A stretch of 64,000 bases of DNA, taken from assembly GCA_002083615.1 (NCBI GenBank), contig MSXO01000008.1, forward strand, positions 1 through 64,000, written 5' to 3'. The position numbers and the translations under genes were made by a program. The DNA is from Proteobacteria bacterium ST_bin11. GTDB lineage: Bacteria; Pseudomonadota; Gammaproteobacteria; Methylococcales; Methylomonadaceae. Of this stretch, positions 17,213-25,886 are shown piece by piece; position 1 is the stretch's first letter, and every line of letters begins with the position of its first letter. The notes below the pieces were generated by a model, which worked only from the letters and a program-made list of their open reading frames with translations, made no database searches and was not told where the DNA came from.

Positions 17213-18838
17213 ATGGACAGTTTACATTTTTCAGAACAGGGCAGCGCTGAAGCTCAACTCAAACCACATGTAATCGTGTTCGCTGGTGCCAAGAGCGGAG
17301 TCGGTAAAACCTGCGTCGTCGCCAATGTGGCGACTGCGATGACTATGCGTGGCAAGCGTGTCTGCGTGTTGGATGTGGATACCGGCTTGTCGAATCTCAG
17401 CACTTTGCTTGGCTTGCGACCGTCATATCGCTTGGAGCAACTGTTAAGCGGGGATAAAGCGATCACTGACCTGTTGGTGAAAACCCACGATGATATCGGT
17501 GTACTGAACGCCGTAAACCTTATCGGCGGTCCGCCTGTGTCCGACGTGCAGAGGGAACGACTGAATGCAGCTTTGGCCGAGCTGGAAAGTCAATTCGACT
17601 ATTTTTTGATCGATACCGCTGCAACGCATACCGAAACCGTGTTGCGCTTTATTGAATCGGCGCCGTCTACTTTTTTGGTGGTTAGCAGCGATCCGGCGGC
17701 ACTGACCGATGCTTTTGCGTTACTGAAGGCTTTAAATGCTCGGCAATATTTGGGTAATCTGCGGGTTGTGGTAAATCAGGCTGTCGACTACCCTGCGGCG
17801 ACCGATACCTATCGGCGTTTTGCCGCCGTGGCGGATAAATGTTTGAAACTAAAGGTGGAGTATGGCGGTTTCGTGGTTCGCGACGAGAATTTGCCCAAAT
17901 CAGTGGCTTTACAAATGTCCGTGGTGGATTTAGCCGCCAATTCACCTGCTAGCCGTTGTTTGTTTTCGTTGGCAGAGAATATTATCAAGCATATCGGTAG
18001 CGAAACCGTCGGTACCGGTTTACAGGATTACTGGCAAACGTTAATGAGCGCCGCACCGCCGCAAAATCATGCACTGGACCAGATGGCCGACAGCGAACCG
18101 GTTCTGGCACTGAATACCTTAGGTACAGTTGATCGTAGTGAGCTTAGCGTTAGCGACCTGAGTCGACGGTTGCTGGCGGCGATGAAAAGTCAACTGCTCG
18201 ATCAACCGCAGTTGGAAAGTTTTACCGGCGAATTTGTTGAATCCTATTGCGAGCAATTTGGCCGCTTCCCGAATGCCTTTAAATCACTGTTTTACCGTTG
18301 GTTGGAAGCCGAGAATTATGCCGAGCCCAGGCTGGTCGAGTTGGTGGCGACTTTGGAGGCTTTGCATGCCATGAAGTATCAACGGCCTATGTTCAGCCTG
18401 GAAGAAAATGCGGCGCGCTTAGTGGCGCAATTGCAGGGGCAGCGAGAGCTGCATCGCGGCTTGGTTGAGCAACTGTGCGCGGCCTATCGCCAGTCTTTTC
18501 ACGAAGAGGTATTCGACGTCGAACAGATTTTGCTGGAGCGCCTGCAAGCAGAGGATTTCACCGAGCAGCGTTTTGAGGATTTACTGCAAAAATTGCAGGA
18601 TGGTTTTCAGCGTCGTTTCAAGCGGCCTTATCAAAGTCAGCACGAAATCGCGTTGGTTTCAGCTGTCGAGGCGTTACATGTGATGGGCGTTGATCAGCAC
18701 AATCTAGAAGATGAAATCACTATGCTGTTGCATGGATTTCAGTTGATGGGGTCGCGGCGGGAAAAATTACTGAGTGCTATCACGGCCTTGCAAGGCCCCA
18801 GTTTGCCCCTCGAGCCGCCCTCCCTCCGGCACAATTAA
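17213..18838 (+). CDS. MinD/FleN-like ATPase with a long unknown C-terminal region
   Basis: 541 residues. Residues about 18-265 are a deviant-Walker ATPase: GAKSGVGKTCV with the signature lysine, DVDTGLSNLSTLLGL (as in FleN/YlxH), and a Walker B region YFLIDTAATHTETV. The remaining 270 residues are an all-helical extension that I do not recognise. It contains at least two related blocks, VATLEALHAMKYQRPMFSLE near 385 and VSAVEALHVMGVDQHNLE near 485. The ATPase part suggests spatial positioning or regulation of an appendage or surface structure. It is transcribed alone, convergent with comF. Confidence 0.85.
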   Translation: MDSLHFSEQGSAEAQLKPHVIVFAGAKSGVGKTCVVANVATAMTMRGKRVCVLDVDTGLSNLSTLLGLRPSYRLEQLLSGDKAITDLLVKTHDDIGVLNAVNLIGGPPVSDVQRERLNAALAELESQFDYFLIDTAATHTETVLRFIESAPSTFLVVSSDPAALTDAFALLKALNARQYLGNLRVVVNQAVDYPAATDTYRRFAAVADKCLKLKVEYGGFVVRDENLPKSVALQMSVVDLAANSPASRCLFSLAENIIKHIGSETVGTGLQDYWQTLMSAAPPQNHALDQMADSEPVLALNTLGTVDRSELSVSDLSRRLLAAMKSQLLDQPQLESFTGEFVESYCEQFGRFPNAFKSLFYRWLEAENYAEPRLVELVATLEALHAMKYQRPMFSLEENAARLVAQLQGQRELHRGLVEQLCAAYRQSFHEEVFDVEQILLERLQAEDFTEQRFEDLLQKLQDGFQRRFKRPYQSQHEIALVSAVEALHVMGVDQHNLEDEITMLLHGFQLMGSRREKLLSAITALQGPSLPLEPPSLRHN

Positions 18839-18847
18839 GAAGACGCC

Positions 18848-19549
18848 TTAGGCCCGAGCGCAAACCCATATATCGACCTTGCCGACGCCGGCTTGTTTCA
18901 GCGCAGCCGCCAGTGCCGAGGCGGTAGCACCGGTGGTCATCACATCGTCTACGATGGCAATGTGTTGAAACCTCAGCGGCTTAATAACCTTGAAGGCCTG
19001 GCGCATGTTTTTTCGGCGCTGCTTGGCAGGCAAGCCGGTTTGATGTCCAGTATCGCGCTGGCGAACGCAGCTGTATAAATCCAGCGGAATGTGAAGTTGT
19101 CGGGATAAATGCCGAGCAATCTCAATGGATTGGTTGAAACCGCGCTGCCGATAACGCGCGAAATGCAAGGGGACGGGTATCAGGCAATTCGGCAATTCCG
19201 CACTATCGGCAATGTGCTCGGCTAATAAGCTGGCCAGTAATCGGGCGTTTTTGTAATCGTTGGCGAATTTCAATTGGCCAATCAAGTGACGCATCTGGCT
19301 TTGGTATAAAAAAGGCGCGTAGGTCTCGTCAAAAGCCGGCGATTTCTTTAAACAGCGACCGCATAACTGGGGGACATCGATGGCGATCTCGAAATGTTCA
19401 CCGCAGCGGTAGCAACAAGAAATATTGCGTGGCAAGTCCGTCAGACAGCCCTCGCACAAATCCAACTCAGCGTAGCCAGGACTTCCGCACAAGACGCAAC
19501 GCGGTGGCAGCAATTTATTCTGTATAATGTTCAGCCAGTTGTTTACCAT
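18848..19549 (-). CDS. comF: ComF family phosphoribosyltransferase-like protein
   Basis: 233 residues. The N-terminus has a four-cysteine zinc-binding part (CVLCGSPGYAELDLCEGC and CCYRCG), and the C-terminus a PRPP-type loop IVDDVMTTGATASAL. ComF/GntX proteins assist DNA uptake or processing of internalised DNA in competent bacteria, and are widely conserved without known activity. In gamma-proteobacteria comF often neighbours biotin genes, as here. The start codon lies inside the candidate BirA operator shared with bioB. Confidence 0.93.
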   Translation of the reverse strand: MVNNWLNIIQNKLLPPRCVLCGSPGYAELDLCEGCLTDLPRNISCCYRCGEHFEIAIDVPQLCGRCLKKSPAFDETYAPFLYQSQMRHLIGQLKFANDYKNARLLASLLAEHIADSAELPNCLIPVPLHFARYRQRGFNQSIEIARHLSRQLHIPLDLYSCVRQRDTGHQTGLPAKQRRKNMRQAFKVIKPLRFQHIAIVDDVMTTGATASALAAALKQAGVGKVDIWVCARA

Positions 19550-19571
19550 AATTTTTAATTTAGGTTGATAA
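19539..19571 (+). promoter_or_regulatory. Candidate BirA operator between comF and bioB
   Basis: TTGTTTACC (19539-19547), a 15-base spacer, then GGTTGATAA (19563-19571). The BirA consensus is TTGTAAACC, 14-16 bases, GGTTTACAA, so each half matches 7 of 9. A -10-like TATAAT lies at 19523-19528 on the plus strand, just ahead. The birA gene at 48031 encodes an N-terminal DNA-binding domain, so BirA repression is expected here. Confidence 0.55.
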
Positions 19572-19615
19572 GTCGGCTGGCGCCGCTGCTGCCCTTACTC
19601 TCGGAGATTATCAGA

Positions 19616-20605
19616 ATGTCTGCAAGTCAGAAACCCTTGGAATCGGTGGCTACCATCCGTCACGACTGGCAACTGCATGAAGTTGAAGCATTGTTAGCGA
19701 TGCCGTTTAACGATCTGATTTTTCAAGCGCAAAGCGTGCATCGAGTGTATTTCGATCCTAACGAAATACAAGTGAGCAGTCTGTTGAGTATAAAGACCGG
19801 TTCATGCTCAGAGGATTGTGGATATTGTCCGCAAAGCGCCCGCTATGACTCCGATTTAACGCCGGAAGCCCTGATGCCAGTCGATGCAGTGTTGAAGGCT
19901 GCTCAACAGGCCAAAGAGCAGGGTGCCTCTCGGTTTTGCATGGGTGCTGCTTGGCGCAGTCCTAAAGACCGCGATATTGAACGGGTGGTGGAGATGGTGC
20001 AAGGCGTCAAGGCCTTGGGCATGGAAACCTGCGTCACTCTGGGTATGCTCAGCGATAAGCAGACCCAAGCCCTAAAAGATGGTGGCTTAGATTATTACAA
20101 CCACAATCTCGATACCTCGGAAGATTATTACTCCGAGATCATCACTACCCGCACGTATCAAGACCGCCTGGATACTTTGGATCGGGTGCGAGAGGCGGGC
20201 ATCAACGTTTGCTGCGGCGGGATCGTCGGGATGGGCGAGTCGGAAACTGATCGCGCCAAATTGCTGCTGCAACTCAGCAATATGCCTAAACATCCGGAAA
20301 GCGTGCCTATCAATATGTTGGTGCAAGTGGAAGGCACGCCGCTGCATGGCATCGAGGCCTTGGACCCAATTGTGTTCGTGCGGACCATTGCCGTCGCCAG
20401 AATTTTAATGCCGCAAGCGCGGGTGCGGTTGTCGGCTGGTCGCAAAGCCATGAGCGACGAGATGCAAGCCTTGTGTTTCCTGGCTGGTGCCAATTCCATT
20501 TTCTATGGGGATAAGTTACTGACCACGGATAATCCGATGACCAATCATGACCAACAGTTGTTCGAACGCTTGGGTGTGCGGATGGGCGGTTCCAGTTACG
20601 CCTAA
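19616..20605 (+). CDS. bioB: Biotin synthase BioB
   Basis: Radical SAM enzyme inserting sulfur into dethiobiotin; last step of biotin synthesis. 329 residues from the ATG at 19616 (MSASQKPLE); the in-frame codons upstream look non-coding. The cluster motif is C-x3-C-x2-C in GSCSEDCGYCPQSARY. Other family stretches are RFCMGAAWR, YYNHNLDTS and NMLVQVEGTPLHG; an arginine ligand of the second [2Fe-2S] cluster lies in RLSAGR. The stop overlaps the bioF start by one base. First gene of bioBFHCD. Confidence 0.98.
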   Translation: MSASQKPLESVATIRHDWQLHEVEALLAMPFNDLIFQAQSVHRVYFDPNEIQVSSLLSIKTGSCSEDCGYCPQSARYDSDLTPEALMPVDAVLKAAQQAKEQGASRFCMGAAWRSPKDRDIERVVEMVQGVKALGMETCVTLGMLSDKQTQALKDGGLDYYNHNLDTSEDYYSEIITTRTYQDRLDTLDRVREAGINVCCGGIVGMGESETDRAKLLLQLSNMPKHPESVPINMLVQVEGTPLHGIEALDPIVFVRTIAVARILMPQARVRLSAGRKAMSDEMQALCFLAGANSIFYGDKLLTTDNPMTNHDQQLFERLGVRMGGSSYA

Positions 20606-21765
20606 TGGCCAACCCCTTTTACGATTTTGCGGGCGAACTCCAGCAGTTAGAGCAAGCTAATCTGTATCGGCGCCGGCGAGTTGTCGATGGTCCGCAAGGT
20701 ATCATCCTTAATTTCGATGGTCGACAACTGATCAATTTTTGCAGTAACGACTATCTAGGCTTGGCCAATCATCCAGAGGTTGCTGCGGCATTCAAGTCCG
20801 GCGTTGAGCATTACGGTGTCGGTAGTGGTGCCGCGCACCTGGTTTGCGGACACAGCAGAGCGCATCACGCCCTGGAGGAAGAATTGGCAGCCTTTGTCGG
20901 GCGGGAGCGGTCATTGCTGTTTTCCACCGGTTATATGGCCAATCTGGGTGTGATTTCGACATTGCTGGGTCGCAACGATACGGTGCTTGAGGACCGCTTG
21001 AATCACGCTTCCCTACTAGACGGTGGCTTATTGTCGCGCGCCCGTTTTCAACGTTACCGGCACGCAGATACAACAGACCTGCAGGCCAAGCTATCTGCTG
21101 CGACGGGCAAGGCATTGTTGATCAGCGACGGCGTGTTCAGCATGGACGGCGATTTGGCACCTCTGCCGGCCATGGTGGAGTTGGCCGAACAGCATTCTGC
21201 CGGTTTACTGATCGACGACGCGCACGGATTGGGCGTGCTCGGCAATCACGGCGGCGGTGTTGTGGAGCATTTCGGTTTGAGCCAACGCCAGGTGCCTATT
21301 CTAATTGGTACGCTGGGTAAGGCTTTCGGTACATTTGGGGCGTTTGTGGCCGGTTCCGAGGATTTGATCGAATTGTTGATTCAAAAGGCCCGTAGTTATG
21401 TGTTTACCACCGCGTTGCCGGCGGCAGTTGCCGAAGCGACCCGTGCCAGTCTGCGACTATTGCAAACCGAATCCTGGCGCCGCGAACACTTACAAAACCT
21501 AATCTCCCGTTTCCGGCAAGGCGCGCAGCAACAGGGCTTGCAACTATTGGACTCTTTTACCGCGATTCAACCGGTTGTGATCGGCGACAGTGGGCAAGCC
21601 GTGGCAGCTAGTCAGGGTTTGTTGGCAGAAGGGTTTTGGGTCAGTGCGATTCGACCGCCGACTGTGCCGGCGGGTAGCGCCCGCTTGCGTGTGACTTTGT
21701 CCGCAAATCACACCGAACAGCAGGTTGATGGCTTGTTGGCGGCATTGGCTAAGGTGCTGCCGTGA
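20605..21765 (+). CDS. bioF: 8-amino-7-oxononanoate synthase BioF
   Basis: PLP-dependent alpha-oxoamine synthase joining pimeloyl-ACP and alanine. 386 residues, normal length. Key features: the SNDYLGLANHP motif, GSGAAHLVCGHSRAHHALE, DDAHGLGVLG with the PLP-contacting aspartate/histidine, and GTLGKAFGTFGAF with the Schiff-base lysine. Overlaps bioB by one base and bioH by 4 bp. Confidence 0.98.
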   Translation: MANPFYDFAGELQQLEQANLYRRRRVVDGPQGIILNFDGRQLINFCSNDYLGLANHPEVAAAFKSGVEHYGVGSGAAHLVCGHSRAHHALEEELAAFVGRERSLLFSTGYMANLGVISTLLGRNDTVLEDRLNHASLLDGGLLSRARFQRYRHADTTDLQAKLSAATGKALLISDGVFSMDGDLAPLPAMVELAEQHSAGLLIDDAHGLGVLGNHGGGVVEHFGLSQRQVPILIGTLGKAFGTFGAFVAGSEDLIELLIQKARSYVFTTALPAAVAEATRASLRLLQTESWRREHLQNLISRFRQGAQQQGLQLLDSFTAIQPVVIGDSGQAVAASQGLLAEGFWVSAIRPPTVPAGSARLRVTLSANHTEQQVDGLLAALAKVLP

Positions 21766-22523
21766 CAGGTATTCATCGCGAGATATACGGCCAAGGTCGG
21801 CCCTTAGTCATGCTGCATGGGTGGGCGATGCACAGCGGGATTTGGCGCGATTTTGCCAGGCAGTTGGCCCGGCAGCGACACGTCATTTGCCTGGATTTGC
21901 CCGGCCATGGGCGTAGCGCCAATCTAGACCGATTCGAACTCTCGGCTATTGCTTCCTCGCTCATCGATGCAATTCCGCTTAATCGCTTTAGCGTATTGGG
22001 ATGGTCGCTGGGTGCCACGGTGGCCTTGGAGATGGCGGCAAGATTTCCGGGCCGTGTGCAATCTCTGCTCTTGTTGTCCGGTAATCCTAAGTTCGTCAAG
22101 AATATCGGGTGGCCAGGGGTGCGACCGGAAGTATTGGACGGATTTGTCGCCCAGCTCAATGATGATGCGAAATTGACCTTGCAGCGCTTTTTGGGCTTGC
22201 AAGTGCAGGGCTTGCCGGACAATCGGCAGTTATTGCAACAATTGCGCTTGGCAGTGCAGGAATGCGATGCACCCGCGCGCGATGCACTGCAGGGCGGTTT
22301 GCAGATTCTAAAAAATAGCGATCTGCGTCAATCCTTAGTGGGTTTGCGTTGTCCGGTTACGGTGATACAGGGTGATAAAGACCCGCTGATTCCGGTGCAA
22401 ACCGGTCAATCTATCAAGGCCTTAAATTCGCGCGTTGCATTACACGTGTTGGCAAATGCCGGGCATGTGCCGTTTCTATCGCATGCGCAGCAGTTGTGTG
22501 ACATCGTTGCTGCGGCTGAATGA
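21762..22523 (+). CDS. bioH: Pimeloyl-ACP methyl ester carboxylesterase BioH
   Basis: Alpha/beta hydrolase that releases pimeloyl-ACP from its methyl ester. 253 residues from a GTG start. The nucleophile elbow is GWSLGATVA, the acid is in GDKDPLIP, and the catalytic histidine is in NAGHVPFLSH. Located between bioF and bioC with 4-bp overlaps on both sides, so assignment to the BioC-BioH route is secure. Confidence 0.95.
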   Translation: MTGIHREIYGQGRPLVMLHGWAMHSGIWRDFARQLARQRHVICLDLPGHGRSANLDRFELSAIASSLIDAIPLNRFSVLGWSLGATVALEMAARFPGRVQSLLLLSGNPKFVKNIGWPGVRPEVLDGFVAQLNDDAKLTLQRFLGLQVQGLPDNRQLLQQLRLAVQECDAPARDALQGGLQILKNSDLRQSLVGLRCPVTVIQGDKDPLIPVQTGQSIKALNSRVALHVLANAGHVPFLSHAQQLCDIVAAAE

Positions 22524-23308
22524 GTCTTGCTGTGCTGGATAAAACCAAGATCAGGCATTCGTTTGCCGCTGCCGCCGAAAGTTACGATGCCGCGGCACTG
22601 CTGCAACGCCAGGTGGGATTGGCTTTGTTACAAAAATTTCCGTTGCAGTCCGCGCCAGGTTGGGTGCTGGATGTGGGCTGCGGCACCGGCTTTTTGACAC
22701 GGCGTTTAGCGTTCAACAGCTTTAGCCAGCCCTGTTTGGCATTGGACATTGCCTTGCCCATGCTGCAAGCATCGCGCAGGAACAATGGCGCTGTGCCGGT
22801 GGAGTATGTCTGTGCCGACGCGGAAAAATTACCGTTTGCTGATCAAAGTCTGCAGCAGGTTTATTCGAATCTGGCTTTGCAATGGTGTCAGAACTTGCCC
22901 GCACTCTTTGCCGATGTGCGGCGACTATTGAAGCCGGATGGGCAACTGGTGTTCTCGACTTTCGGCCCGGCAACCTTGCATGAATTGAAAGCGGCCTGGA
23001 GCGGCGTTGATGACTTTGCACACGTTAACGATTTTTACAGCGTCGAAGAGATTCGCGGTTTTTTGCAGGCCGCTGGCTTAGGCAGGATCGAAATGGACGC
23101 TGTGATGTATCGGTTGTCTTATCCTGCGGTACTGGCTTTGATGCGAGAGCTGAAAGATCTCGGTGCGCATAACGTCAGCCTGGCCCGAAATCGGCGCTTG
23201 ACGACCCGCAGTCAATTGCAGCATATGATCCGGCAGTATGAAAAGAATATGATAAATGGCGAAATATCGGCCAGCTACGAAATTATTTTCGTCAGAGCAA
23301 GCCTATGA
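22520..23308 (+). CDS. bioC: Malonyl-ACP O-methyltransferase BioC
   Basis: SAM-dependent methyltransferase that methylates malonyl-ACP to start pimelate synthesis. 262 residues. The N-terminal IRHSFAAAAESYDAAALLQ is the BioC signature, and the SAM site is LDVGCGTGFLT. A late FSTFGPATLHELKAAW segment is also typical. It overlaps bioH and bioD by 4 bp each. Confidence 0.97.
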   Translation: MSLAVLDKTKIRHSFAAAAESYDAAALLQRQVGLALLQKFPLQSAPGWVLDVGCGTGFLTRRLAFNSFSQPCLALDIALPMLQASRRNNGAVPVEYVCADAEKLPFADQSLQQVYSNLALQWCQNLPALFADVRRLLKPDGQLVFSTFGPATLHELKAAWSGVDDFAHVNDFYSVEEIRGFLQAAGLGRIEMDAVMYRLSYPAVLALMRELKDLGAHNVSLARNRRLTTRSQLQHMIRQYEKNMINGEISASYEIIFVRASL

Positions 23309-24000
23309 AAGCCGGTTTCTTTATTACAGGGACTGATACCGATGTCGGCAAAACCTGGACAACGATTGCCTTGATGCGCTGGTTTCAAATGCAGGGCTTG
23401 ACCGTAGTTGGGATGAAGCCCGTCGCTGCCGGCTGCGAGTTTCAACAAGGCATGCTGAAAAATAGTGATGCGTTGTTAATGCAGCACTATGCGTCGGTGT
23501 CCCTGGAATATGCGCAAATCAATCCTTATGCATTTGCAGCAGCAGTCTCGCCACATGTGGCACGCGGCGACGTTGAGGTTAGCTTGACGCATATTGTCGA
23601 CGGATTTATCGACCTACAATCACTGGCTGACGTGGTGTTGGTGGAAGGTGCGGGAGGGTGGTATTCGCCCTTAAGCGATGTTTTGGACAATGCCGGTCTG
23701 GCTCAGGCGATGGATTTGCCAGTGATTTTGGTGGTGGGTATCCGACTGGGTTGCATCAATCATGCGCGCTTGACGATGTCGGCCATCCGCCAGACGGGAT
23801 TGTCCTGTGCTGGTTGGGTCGCAGTGCAAATTGACCTAATGATGCCCGGCTTCGATGGCAATCTGGCGTTTCTGCACGAGGTGCTAGACGCGCCTCTGTT
23901 GGGGGTTTTGCCGTATTCTGCTAATGCTGATTTTGAGATCTTAGCGACTAAGCTGTGTCTTGCAAACTGGCAAAAATTTGATTTACATCAAGAAAATTGA
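23305..24000 (+). CDS. bioD: Dethiobiotin synthetase BioD
   Basis: ATP-dependent carboxylation of 7,8-diaminopelargonate. 231 residues; P-loop GTDTDVGKTW at the N-terminus, MKPVAAGCE, and VEGAGGWYSPLS. Last gene of the bio operon. bioA, the aminotransferase gene, is not in this window and must lie elsewhere. Confidence 0.97.
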   Translation: MKAGFFITGTDTDVGKTWTTIALMRWFQMQGLTVVGMKPVAAGCEFQQGMLKNSDALLMQHYASVSLEYAQINPYAFAAAVSPHVARGDVEVSLTHIVDGFIDLQSLADVVLVEGAGGWYSPLSDVLDNAGLAQAMDLPVILVVGIRLGCINHARLTMSAIRQTGLSCAGWVAVQIDLMMPGFDGNLAFLHEVLDAPLLGVLPYSANADFEILATKLCLANWQKFDLHQEN

Positions 24001-24054
24001 TTAATAGATGTTCAAAATGACGGCTCCATTACAAAAATAATCAGGAGACCTCAT

Positions 24055-24450
24055 ATGGCTTTAATCACTTGGAATGCTGCTCAATACGGTACCAATGTCG
24101 GGTTTGCCGACCAGGAGCATCAAACTCTGTTTGGTTTGCTCAACAAACTTTACGATGAAGCAACCGGCGGTGCAGCGCGCGCGACGGTTGGCGCGTCTTT
24201 GGATGCCTTGATAACCTATGTCGTCGATCATTTTGCTCATGAAGAGCGGGAAATGGTGGCGAAAGGCTTCGCTGGTTATGATCGCCATAAAGCTGAACAT
24301 GAAGCACTGATCGGTATCTGTGCCGATCTGCAGAAAAAATTCCATGCGGGTGAGGCCGAAGTCACTGAAGATGTGGGGCAATTGGTGAAAGGCTGGTTAG
24401 ATACTCACATACCCAAGTTCGACATGGCATATTCGGATGCTCTGAAGTAA
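24055..24450 (+). CDS. Bacteriohemerythrin
   Basis: 131-residue single-domain hemerythrin that binds O2 at a di-iron site. All seven ligands can be traced in order: an early histidine in EHQTLF, H-x3-E in HFAHEERE, H-x4-H in HKAEHE, and the final H-x4-D in HIPKFDMAYSD. AGGAGA lies before the ATG. Methanotrophs use such proteins to deliver O2 to the particulate methane monooxygenase, which fits the inferred lifestyle. A terminator follows at 24484-24519, so it is likely transcribed alone. Confidence 0.95.
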   Translation: MALITWNAAQYGTNVGFADQEHQTLFGLLNKLYDEATGGAARATVGASLDALITYVVDHFAHEEREMVAKGFAGYDRHKAEHEALIGICADLQKKFHAGEAEVTEDVGQLVKGWLDTHIPKFDMAYSDALK

Positions 24451-24481
24451 TGACAGCATAAATTTGTCTCTTGCAGGCAAC

Positions 24482-24519
24482 AAAAGGCTTGGCAGCAGTG
24501 ATGCTTCCAAGCTTTTTTT
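24482..24519 (+). terminator. Rho-independent terminator after the hemerythrin gene
   Basis: AAGGCTTGG (24484-24492) pairs with CCAAGCTTT (24507-24515), followed by a run of Ts. Confidence 0.8.
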
Positions 24520-24702
24520 ATGTCTATATTTAGCAAACGGGAAAACCTCTTCTGGTTTGTGGGTGAGTCATGGGTTAAAATTGCCCAGTTAATTTATGAT
24601 AATTATCAGTAAATGGAATTGTTCGCCCGCTTGATGGTCTGCGACGAGATTACGAAGATATAACGCATACAAGTTTATAACTACTAATGGGGAGGCTGCT
24701 CC

Positions 24703-25833
24703 GTGAAGAAAACAAAGCAATTGCTCGCTTGTCCGGTCTTGATGGCTTTGGGCCTAGGGACCGCGCGTGCGGACTACACACTCAACCTGATGAAAGGCGT
24801 GACGCAACTCAGCAACGAGTTGTACGATTTGCACATGCTGATTCTGTGGATCTGTGTGTTTATTGGGATCGCGGTATTCGGCACTATGTTTTACTCGATT
24901 TACCATCATCGTAAATCAAAGGGTCATAAAGCCGAGCAGTTTCATGAGAATACGACCGTTGAGATAATCTGGACCATCATTCCTACGCTCATTCTGGTGG
25001 GGATGGCGATTCCTGCCACCAAAGCCGTGATCGATCTGGACAAGGTGCAGGATTCAGATATGAGCATCAAGGTTACGGGTAAACAATGGTATTGGGATTA
25101 CGAGTATCTGGATAGCGGTGTGCACTTTGAAAGCCATTTAGACGAGGCTAGCGAAAAAACCCATCGCGTCAGCACTATGGATCCGCATAACGTCCCCAAC
25201 TATCTGTTGAACGTTGATAAGCCGCTGGTTGTGCCGGTTGGTAAGAAAATCCGCTTTCTATTTACTGCTGCTGATGTGATTCACTCTTGGTGGGTTCCCG
25301 ATCTGGGCTGGAAAAAAGACGCAAACCCTGGCTTTGTTAATGAGGCCTGGACTTATGTCGATAAACCCGGCACTTATCGCGGCCAATGCACTGAGCTGTG
25401 CGGACGCGATCACGGATTTATGCCTGTGGTGGTGGTTGCCATGGAACAGGATCAATACGATGCTTGGGTTAAAGCCACTTTGCTGAAACAAAACCAAGCG
25501 CCCGACTTGAGCGATCAAACGCGTAATACCCTGATGGCAAAAGGTGAGTCCGTTTACCTGAAAAACTGTGTGGCTTGCCATCAAATCGACGGTAACGGTA
25601 TTTCCGGTTGGTTCCCCGCTTTAAGAGCTAGCGCTAAAGTCACCGGTAATATGGACCAGCTGATAGGTTTTATCCAGGCAGGTACCAGCAAAATGCCGGC
25701 ATTCAAAAAACTACCGGATGATGAATTGGCCGAACTGATTACTTACATCAGAAACGCGCCAGCGCTGGGTAACAACGTGGGTGATGAGATTCAGCCGAAT
25801 AAAATCCCCCCCAAATGGGACGATGATGAGTAA
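24703..25833 (+). CDS. coxB: Cytochrome c oxidase subunit II with C-terminal cytochrome c domain
   Basis: CuA subunit of a haem-copper oxidase, 376 residues, GTG start preceded by GGGGAGG. Signal peptide, then two transmembrane helices (about 40-65 and 85-105). The CuA loop is complete: C229, C233, H237 and M240 in QCTELCGRDHGFMP, with the upstream histidine in VIHSWW. A fused cytochrome c domain binds haem through CVACH (289-293), with the distal methionine in SKMPAFKKL. This makes it a caa3-like subunit II that can take electrons from soluble cytochrome c. First gene of the oxidase operon. Confidence 0.97.
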   Translation: MKKTKQLLACPVLMALGLGTARADYTLNLMKGVTQLSNELYDLHMLILWICVFIGIAVFGTMFYSIYHHRKSKGHKAEQFHENTTVEIIWTIIPTLILVGMAIPATKAVIDLDKVQDSDMSIKVTGKQWYWDYEYLDSGVHFESHLDEASEKTHRVSTMDPHNVPNYLLNVDKPLVVPVGKKIRFLFTAADVIHSWWVPDLGWKKDANPGFVNEAWTYVDKPGTYRGQCTELCGRDHGFMPVVVVAMEQDQYDAWVKATLLKQNQAPDLSDQTRNTLMAKGESVYLKNCVACHQIDGNGISGWFPALRASAKVTGNMDQLIGFIQAGTSKMPAFKKLPDDELAELITYIRNAPALGNNVGDEIQPNKIPPKWDDDE

Positions 25834-25886
25834 TTCACTGATTTTTGCGATCAACTCATTTTCTAATTTTTGCTGAGGTATAAAGT

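Noticed and set aside
24598..24607. GATAATTATC palindrome upstream of coxB resembling part of a Fur box
   Set aside because: Only 10 bases match and no second repeat follows; iron control of the oxidase operon is not supported by this alone.
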